Source of the DNA: Paraspadella gotoi
Lineage: Eukaryota > Chaetognatha
Length of the DNA stretch: 64,000 nucleotides
Reading direction: 5' to 3'
Assembly (NCBI GenBank): GCA_051294375.1
Contig: CM119269.1
Coordinates: forward strand, 7,483,446 to 7,547,445
The notes beneath the pieces were generated by a model. That model saw nothing but the letters and a program-made list of their open reading frames with translations, was not told where the DNA came from and ran no database searches. Shown one piece after another: positions 1 through 9,300 of this stretch (positions are counted from its first letter, which is position 1; each line of letters opens with the position of its first letter). The translations under genes were made by a program, and so were the position numbers.

Positions 1-526
1 TGCCTGCCCGGACGAAGCAGTGATCTCTCGATAAGCAGTCTTAAGAATGTGGGCAAACCAGCGCGTGGCGAGTCAGGGACGGGAGAAGGGGCGGGGCGAG
101 AGGCAAAGGACACGAGCAAAGAGCAGGATAAGGCAAAGGACAATAGTTGTTTTTTTTTCTTTTCGAAATATGATGAACTCGGTAGCGGAGAGCGGGACGA
201 ACACGCGAGCTTCGTGGACGCACGAAAAGAAGAAGGGAGGAGAGATGCGATCGACTGAGGCTTATCCGGTTATCAATGACTATTCGAATAAGAAAAGAAA
301 AAAAGGAAAAAAGAAAGAAAAGATAAAAAGAAAGAAGTTCGAGACCCGATAGCAGATTTTGGAGGCTGAGGATCGGATGGGATTCTGCAGAAGACGGGAC
401 AATCGGCACGATGCCTTTGCAAAAATGCAATGGAGACAACGATGGGCGGGATCTTAGATGGACATCTTTTTTTTTTAACTCGTACATCATGCGATATCGA
501 ATTAGGGGGGAAGGGAGGCGCAAGGA

Positions 527-529
<3 letters not shown>

Positions 530-572
<43 letters not shown>
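530..572. repeat. (GA)n microsatellite
   Basis: Uninterrupted GA dinucleotides, trailing into AAAGAAAG. Confidence 0.95.
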
Positions 573-576
<4 letters not shown>

Positions 577-681
577 AAAGAGAAAGTGAGAAGGCCATAA
601 TGATCCCACCCTCAAAAAAATCGATGCCTCGTTTTTTCTTCCCCTTCACCCGATTTTTTTTCTCCCTAATGAGTTTCGATG

Positions 682-733
682 TCACGTGACTAAGGCGTCG
701 ATGTCACGTGACTTTTATTCGCGCGTCACGTGA
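682..733. promoter_or_regulatory. Cluster of three TCACGTGA palindromic E-boxes
   Basis: TCACGTGA occurs at 682-689, 704-711 and 726-733. The first two sit in a repeated GATGTCACGTGAC unit. The sites match the CACGTG E-box/CLEAR consensus bound by MiT/TFE and USF bHLH-zip factors (established knowledge). Which gene they would serve is unknown; a neighbour left of the window is possible. Confidence 0.45.
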
Positions 734-1125
734 GATCATTGGACGGAAAATGAGATTCGCGTGGGAAAAAACCTCGAATCAAGAGGAAAAAAGATTGTGA
801 CAAAAAAAAAATAAAAGTGACGAACCAACGATTTCCCTTTTCCTTTGAAATCGGAAAAAAAAACTTTTTCCTTTTCTTTCTTTTCCTTTTCTTTCTTTTC
901 CTTTTTTTCATTTCTACCCTTTGTGGTTTCCTTCTTTTTTCTTTTCTTTTTTTATTTATTTGTTTTTCATTTCGTTCTTTCTTTCTTTTTTTAAATAAAG
1001 ACCAATAGACTTTTCGGTGACTGAAAAGAACCGAACGACCAAATGTTTATCTTTTGCTCTCATTATTTTTTTTCCCCTTCTTTCAATCCCATTACCGCTC
1101 TTTTTTTTCATCCTATCTCCGATAT

Positions 1126-1130
<5 letters not shown>

Positions 1131-1213
<83 letters not shown>
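1131..1213. repeat. (CT)n microsatellite
   Basis: Perfect CT dinucleotide array of about 83 bp. Confidence 0.97.
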
Positions 1214-1215
<2 letters not shown>

Positions 1216-1584
1216 CGTGAATCACAACAAAGAGACCGAATCACTTTTTAGTTCCTCCCCAAATTCACCGCCAACTGTTACCTTTTGAGGTTCGCGCGTT
1301 GGTGACGAAATCGTCGACATGGTCGTCGTTATCGTCGTCGTCGTCATCTTGTTTGTATTTTCACGCAGATTATAATTACGTCTCTCAGTTCAAGTAACCG
1401 TGTCAAAAACGAGTCTTTTGTTTTCCTATATGTCAGTTGTCTGTCTGTCCGTTTGTCTGTTCTCAATCACTTTTTCGGTCTCTCGATTCAACACATATAT
1501 TAAATATCATATCATATATGACTCTTCGGTTTTACTTCTACATAAACTTTTACTTATTTTTCTCCATTGACTCGAATCACCTTC

Positions 1585-4500
1585 TCACATCTCACATCCG
1601 CTCACCTCCTTCTCTTCCCCACCGGCCGGGGAGTTGCAGTCCGAGGAGCAGTTGGAGCAGTCCGAGGAGCAAGAGTAGCCGCCGGGATTGAACTTGGAGC
1701 CGCCGGAAGAGCGGCCGAGAGAATGAACGTCGGTGAAGCAGACGAGAGGATTCGTGGCGTCAACGAGCCCCGGACTCAACGCCAGATGGCGATCGAAATC
1801 GGTAAACGGCGCCGCTCCAGACCCGGCGCTCCCCACCACGACGCCGGCGACGCCGTCTTCGTCCTCGGAAACGTCTGATCGCCGGCGTCGATGGCGCCGG
1901 GCGTGGCGCCGGAAGTGACAAGCGCCGAGGACGAGAATAGAGACGAGGATGGCGACGCCGAGAAGAATGAGGAGAAGGATCCACCAATCGTGAGTCAGAC
2001 TGAATCCGTGAGGATTTCGATGACGGAGATTGTCGAGTAGCTCGTCGATGTCGTTGTTGTCGTTGTTGTTGTTGTGATCGATGATTGGATCGTCGTCTTC
2101 GTCGTCCTCCCTCGCGATGAACGTCTCCACCCCGAATCTCTCCAAATCCGCGACGAGGCGGCTCCGCTTCTCTGCCGCGGCGTCGGGCTCCGTCACTTCC
2201 ACGACCACCGTCGCCGCCGCGCAGTTGGGCACCGGAAGCGAAGCGGCGCTCCCGGCGTCGATTCCGGCGGCGGCGGCGATCGTGGCGGCGCGATGCGCCA
2301 ACGTGGCCTGACGCTGACAGCTTTCGTCGACGCCGACTCCGACGTTGCCGACGCATTCGTCGCATACGACGTAATCGAAAGAGTCTTTGCCGACGTAGCC
2401 CGGCGGAGGACGGTAGAGGACGCTACCGTGACCGGGGATGACGATGATTTCGGCGCCCGCTGTCGTCGTCGTCGTCGTAGCGGCGTCACCGGCGTCATTG
2501 CCGGCGCCTCTGACAACGAGGCTGAGTTTCTGATCGTCCGCTTCGTCGTCGTTGTCGAGATCAGGATCTCCGTATTGATAGTGGACGGGCACGATGTCCG
2601 GCGCATCTCGCCCGACTATCCACGAGAGATTCCGGGCGAAAGGAGGATCGTTGACGGGCAGGATCTCCACCTCCACCCGCCCGTCCACGCATGCGCCGTG
2701 AGAGTCGCAAGCCGTGTATTCCAGGACGTCAGAGCCCCAAGCGTCCGGTCGCCCGCGGACGGAGAGACGTCCCGAGGCGGCGTTAAACGTTGCTCGGAGT
2801 TTTTGGGTCGTCTTCGACTTGAGACGAACGGCGCCGGACGCGACGGAGCCGTCCTCGACGTCGTCGAGCCACTGGAGGAGATCCACCGAGCCGGCCGCGT
2901 CTTCAACGATAACGAGACGTCCCGGCGCCGCGGTCGGGGCGTCGTTGACCGGCTGAACGACGACGGAGACGTCGACGGCCGTGCAGGCGGCGCCGTCGCA
3001 AACTTTGAGCTCGAAGACATCGGAATCTGCGTCGCTTTGAGTGAAGGAGTCCGTCGGCGGCGCGAAGGCGAAGACGCCGTTTGTGATGTTCCATCTGGCG
3101 CCGCCGACGCGTTTTGCGATGAGGACGGCGTCGGCGTCTCGAATGTCGCTGTCAGGATCGAAGACGTCGAAACAAGTCAGCAGCGGACAGACCACGCTCG
3201 CGTCCTCCAGGATGTGCAGCACCGGATTACGGACCCGAGGGGCGTCGTTTTCCGGCGAGACGTCCACGTGAAAGACTGCGCCGCTGCAGGCGCCCGCCGA
3301 GTCGCAGACGGTCAGGTTGACGGTCTCACGACCGAAGAAATCGGGCGGCGGAAGAAAGGAGAGGCGGATCTCTTCGAGAAGTCGGTCGCCCGCTCGCTCC
3401 TTCAAGCTGGAATCCATCCTCGAGATGCTGCTGTTCTTCGTCGTCGTCCAACTGATCGTCGACGGAATATTCTTCTCGATGTCAAAGACGATGATCTTCA
3501 CTTCTACAGAGTGATCTTCTTTGGTCGATAGAAAAGCGGGATTGCCTTCACCGTTGACATCCACGGCCGGCGGATCGTTGATCGGCGTCACCTCCAACGA
3601 AACCGCCGCCGGTTCGCTGCAGAGATTGTCCGTGTCGCAGGCGGAAAAGTTGAAACTATCCGCGCCGAAAAAATCCGCCTCGGGTTCGTAAACGAGAACG
3701 TTGTGACTGCGCAGGCGCAGTTTGCCTCGTTTGGGTTGCGTCACGAAACGGACGAACGGGTAACCGTCGAGTCCCGAGTCTTCGGCGTCGATCATGACTC
3801 TTTTAAGATCGATGACGACTTCGTGATCTTCTCCGAGTTTGAAGTGAACAGGCTGTTCGACTCGAGGCGCGTCGTTGACGGGCCGCAACAGGATCTTGAC
3901 TTCAAAGGGGGCGGAGCAGGCGTCGTCCGCGTCGCAGGCTTTCGCTTCTAATCGATCCATTCCGTGAAAATCGGCTTCGGGGACGAAAGTGATGTTGCGG
4001 TCCTCTTCGATCGTGACTCCGTGACGCGGGAGACGAACGACGGTAAAGGTGAGATCGTCAGTCACGTGATCAGGATCCTCGATGAATCTCAAGAGGTCGA
4101 GACGGAGCCTCTCGTCCTCGACTCCCTCGATCAAGATCGGCACCTCCGGATTCTTGACTCTCGGCGGGTCGTTGCGCTGCGAGACGTCGACGTCGACGCG
4201 GTATTCCCCGAACGCCCCGTCGACGTCGAAGAGTCTCAACGAGATCGTCCTCGTCGTCCGCTTCTCCGCCGTTTGGCTGCGGGAGCAAAAGCGGAGGCCC
4301 TTCAAGCGGCTCGTCCACTCGGAAGGCGTCAGGTTCTCTTTGACGATGAGGAGGGTGCGAGTGGTGGAGGGGCAGGAGGAGGAGGAGGAGGAGGAGGATC
4401 TCTTGGGTCGAGACGGAACAAAGAAAATGACGTCGCCATCTTGTCCGTTGATGATTTCGATCTCGGCGAGAGACAGGATTCCCGAATCACTGTCGCTGAT

Positions 4501-5248
4501 GAAGAAGTCGGCGGGAACGATAGAGACAGAGTCATCACCTTCGGTGTAGTCGATGAGTCCCAGCGGGGCGTCCGTCTCCATCATCGGAGGATCGTTCATG
4601 GTGCGAATCTCCACGTCGACCGACCCATCGGCGGAGAAAGTTCCGTCGCCGACGGAGATTTGGAAAGTCTTGGTGGCGTTGTCAACTTCCTCGGCGTCGT
4701 TGACGTAGACGATACCGGCGATGACCTCTTGATATTCCCGCAAGGGGGCGCGGCCTTCTATCCTGATGGCGCAACCGGAAGTGGCGTGTGTTACGCTAAG
4801 GCCGGGAATGTCTTGACGCGTGGCGCGAATTCGTTCGACGCCGTCTCCGCCGCATGGATGGAGTTGGATGAGGAAGCGATGGAGCGGGGCGTCGCCTTTG
4901 TCCAGATCGAGGATCTTGATTCGATCACCGACGAAACTCCCGTTGGAATTCTCCACGAAGATGATGGATTCGGAATTGTGGATGAGCGGAGGGTTGTCGT
5001 TGATCTGGACGACGTCGATGAAGACCGTCTCCACGTTGGAGTCGAATCCCTCCCCGTCCGTCACGCGCACCTCGACGATCCTCTTCCCCGGCTCCGGTTC
5101 TTCCGCCACGTTGATGTACTTGACGCAGCGCATGAGGTCTTCGTAGATGCGGACGGAGAAAGACCCGCTGATGTTGAAGAGGCAGGAGTCCGCGTTCCAA
5201 GAGATCGAGGGTTTTAAGCTGGAGAGGTAGCTGCAGTTGGCCGACGAT
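1585..5248 (-). CDS. Terminal exon of the giant repeat protein: eight linkers, TM helix, cytoplasmic tail
   Basis: A single 3,664-bp exon encodes 1,220 residues and the stop (TGA at 1585-1587). It opens in phase 2 after the acceptor at 5249-5250, completing an Arg codon begun by exon 5451-5542. Repeat linkers INDNPP, MNDPP, RNDPP, VNDAP, INDPP, ENDAP, VNDAP and VNDPP recur roughly every 100-120 residues. Typical repeat signatures are a Phe-x-Gly-x-Asp/Arg loop before a conserved A/V-C-D core (for example FFGADSFNFSACD), giving paired Cys in several repeats. The uninterrupted coding of about eight repeats contrasts with the many small exons of the N-terminal half. Codon third positions are GC-rich, unlike the flanking introns. 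Confidence 0.9.
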
Positions 5249-5550
5249 CTGATGGGGGGAGGGAGCACAAAACATTTTTGTAAAAATTATTTCTAGAAAA
5301 CATAATTCAAAAAATCATCATTATTAATAGGTTGTATACCATCGGGAAAAAAAATATAATCATTGAATCTATATTTTTATTAATTAACAATTAAAAAAAA
5401 TTTTACGTCAATTTGTTCGTTGTTTGTCATGCCTTTTGTCATCAATTTACCGGTCGAGCTTGAAGGTCTCAAAATTGCAGTCTGCGAGGGGAGAATCGAT
5501 GCGCAGAGTCGCGGATCTCATGTTGAAGAGTAGTGGGTTGTCCTGAGAGA

Positions 5551-5620
<70 letters not shown>

Positions 5621-6230
5621 AATATAAAAATTGTTGTTAATCTCTATTTTCATCTCTGTTTAGTAATAAAAAAAAATATCATCCGCCCAAATTTCTAAAA
5701 GACAATTGAAAGTCAGAATTAAATACACTTTTAGTTAATATCTATTTTGATTGCAATGGTAAAAACGCTGTTGTTCTGCTAATTTTATAATCGTCGTCTA
5801 TCCCATTCCCTACTTGTCACATCTTTTATCCCACATCTTTTATCCCACGCTCCCCCTTTCTCACCTGATCGAATATCGTTGGCCGCGCCAAGACCGAGAT
5901 CGGCGCCCCGCCCTCCAAAAACTCAGCCCCTCGACTGATGACGTGCAGCGTGGGCGAGTGATCGCCCACGAGTCTCAGTTCGACGAGGATGTTGAGGGGC
6001 GCGCCGAGATCGGCTCCGTCGAAGGCGGAGACGGTGACGAGGCGGGGCGAGGGCTTCGGCTCATCGGCCTCGTTGACGTAACTGAGCGTGGCGAGGACTT
6101 GTTCGTAGATTTGAGTTGGGAGGCGAGTCGAATCAGAATCGTTTTTGCGGAGGGTGAGTCTGGGGAATGGAAAGGGAGGGTAAGGTTTTTTATTTCATTC
6201 TTTTTCCATTTTTGTTATCTAGCTCTAACA

Positions 6231-6328
<98 letters not shown>

Positions 6329-9300
6329 TCAAATATTCCCTGAGTCATACGCTGAGGAAGGCTTGCAAAAATTAAAAATCGTTGTTTGTTTACAATAACA
6401 GTTCCTTAACCGTTCTAATTTCAAATTAAATATTTTTGTATTTTTTCAATTCTTATGGCTTTTTACTCTTCCTTTTCTTTTAAACTTTAAAATTTTAAAT
6501 CAAATGTTTTCATTTTATTTTTTATAAACCTTTTTATTACCGAGTTCAAAAATCCTAATCACCTCGCATCATTTATAACACAATCTGATAACAACTCTCT
6601 CATAATAACTCTCCGACCCCCACTCCCTATTTCCCCCACCCGCCCTTCATCTCACCTATAGACCCTCTTCCCCGACGCCTCCACCGCCTCCACCAAAGCA
6701 AACTCCACCACGATCTCTTCCAAATTCTCTCCTCGACTCATCAGCGTCAGAAACTCTTCGTCTTTGTCCAACGCGTTCTCCAAGGAGACGTCCACGTATT
6801 CCACGTCGTCGTCGTCGATGTCCGTCAACGAGATGGCGCGTCCGCGCATGAGCGGCGTCCGTCCGCTGTTCTCCACGTAGGAGGTGCGGCATTGAGCGGC
6901 GGCTGCTTCTGCAGCGTCGGCTACGACTTCGGCTGCGTCGGCGCCGAGAGGCCGACAAGCGACGACGGGTGCGTCGTTGACCGGAAGGACGCGGACCGTC
7001 ACGTTGAGGATCTCTGCGCCAAACGGGCTACGCCCCTCTTCCTCCGCGCCCTCTACAGCTTCGGTGTCTTGGCCGTGGAGACCGACTCGCGCGCTCGTCC
7101 CGTTGGATCCGTCCCAGGCCCGCACTCGCAGCGCCGGCGCAGCGCAGCCCGGAGTCGTCTCGCACCGCACCGTATTAAAATCGGCGCCGGGAACGAAACG
7201 AATCCGGCAGGACGAGTCGAGCAGCGTAGCGCGCCGCGGCGTCGGCAGCGGCGGGGCCAGCGTGCCGAAGATCTCGTCGCCGATAAATCCTCGCCAAGAC
7301 GGCGCCGGCTCTGCAGCGTCGTCGACGGCGTCGCAGTCGGCGCCGCAGCAATGCTGCCAGACGCCGTGGGAGTTGTCGACGCCGATAACCGCAACGCCGG
7401 GGGTGGCGTCGGCGTCGGCGTCGTCAAAGATCCCGCTCAAAACGTTCCCGATGGGCGTTCCGGCGTTAGCGGCGTCGGCGGCGTCCTCTTCGACGTCTTT
7501 GATTCGTCCGTCGCTCGAAAGGCGAGGACGATCGTTGGTCATCTTCATCTCGACGACGACTTGGGCGACGGAAGAGTGAAGGTGGCCGTCGAAGGCGCGG
7601 AAGGCGATCACTCTGGGAGAATAGAATAGAATGGAATATGCAATGGAATAGAATAGGATAGAATAGAATAGAATAAAATAGAATATAATAGAATAGAACA
7701 GGTTAGAATAGCGTGGAATAGAATAGAGTATGGAGTATGGAGTATTGAGTATGAATGGAATAGAATAAAATAGAATAAAATAGAATAGAACAGAATAGAA
7801 CAGAACCGTACAGAACAGAACAGAACAGAACAGAACAGAACAGAATAGAATAAACCGGAATAGAATAGAATAGAATAGAATAGAATAGAATAGAATAGAA
7901 TAGAATAGAATAGAATAGAATAGAATAGAATAGAATAGAACAGAACAGAACAGATTATAATTTCCCCCTTTCTTTTTCCTCTACTTTCCTTTCCTCCCAT
8001 TTTCTTTCCTCCCCACCAACTCCACCCCTCCACCCCAAAACTCACCTCTCTCCCGGAACCGGTTCCGGCGCCTCGTTGAAGAACCTCATGGCGCGAATGG
8101 CGCGCAGGAAGGTGGCGCTGTTGTTGACGGCGCCGGTCGGGTCCTTGGGGACGATCATGAACTCTTTGGGACACGTGGCCTTGTGGACGAGTTTGACGGA
8201 GTTGCCAGCGTTGAGGAAGAGAACCTAGGGGTGGTGAAGGAGGAGGAGGAGGAAGAGGAGGAGGGGAAGGAGAAGAAGAAAGAGTTAAGAATTATTGGAA
8301 CCGCGCACTTTTGACTGACAGACGGACTAAAATACGGACAAACAGAGCGCTAACAAAACAGACGCATCCTGAGAACAGATAGCATAACAAACAGATGAAC
8401 AGACAGACCGACAGACACATAGAAAAACCGAACACAGAGAAAAACCGATACACAAAAAAATACCGAGAAATACATTGATACTGACTAACATACTGACAGC
8501 CAACCGATGGAAAAACCAACACATAGAAACACTCAGATAGACAGACAGATAAATAGACAGATAATTAGACAGTCGGACATGCTGACAGATTAAAAGACAG
8601 TCGGACAGCCAAACAGATTGACAGACTGACCTCATCCTGCTCGCACGATTCGTTCCTCCATTTTTCCTCCAAACGATTCAACTTCATCTCGATGGAAACG
8701 AATTGAATCTCCGCCGAATCCACGTCGAACAAAGCGGCGTCATCGGCGACCACGCTCACCGGATTCTGGCGCTCGAGATAAACGACGCGACCGTCGACGG
8801 CGCCGGCCGCGCCCACCCGGATGACGGGGGCGTCGTTGACCGGGTTGACGTGGACGGTGACGTCGTAGGCGACGGAGGAAAAGGCGTTGGCGTCGGTGGC
8901 GTTGAAGGAAGAGACGTCGACGCCGTGGCGCGGATGGGCGGCGTCGCGGGCGGCGTCGGTTCCATCCCAAGCCAGAATCTTCATCGATGGAATTCGGAAT
9001 TCTCCCGGCGTCGATCGAAAGTTAAAATCTTTCGCCGGCGCGAAGCGAATAGAACAAGCTCCAGGGAGGAGCGTTGCCGATTGGAGAGAGGGCGCTGGGG
9101 TGGCGTCGATGGCGCCGCCGCAGACGCTCGAGTCGCTGCCGTCGAAGGAACGCCACTTGGCGGAGTCGTCGCAACGCCATTGCCAAATGCCGAAAGCGGC
9201 GTCGACGACGACGACGGCGACGCCTGGAGGATCGCCATCTGGATCGTGGAATCCAGTCTTCAACATCGTGGAGATTTTGGTGCCAAAGTTGGAAGAGGAG

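Larger units (their letters stand above)
1..1584. other. Non-coding flank downstream of the giant gene
   Basis: No convincing exon. It contains a (GA)n array at 530-572, T-rich pyrimidine runs at about 860-990, a perfect (CT)n array at 1131-1213 and the E-box cluster at 682-733. The open frames here are low-complexity Ser-Leu or Arg-Glu translations of the repeats. Confidence 0.7.

Noticed and set aside
956-1288. Open frames reading SLSLSL or RERERE (also at many other GA/CT arrays)
   Set aside because: These are translations of dinucleotide repeats with no start, splice or family support.
2074-3531. Long plus-strand open frames across 1.6-5.3 kb (up to 485 codons)
   Set aside because: They are antisense shadows of the GC-rich terminal exon; the minus strand has the repeated linker motifs and TM helix.
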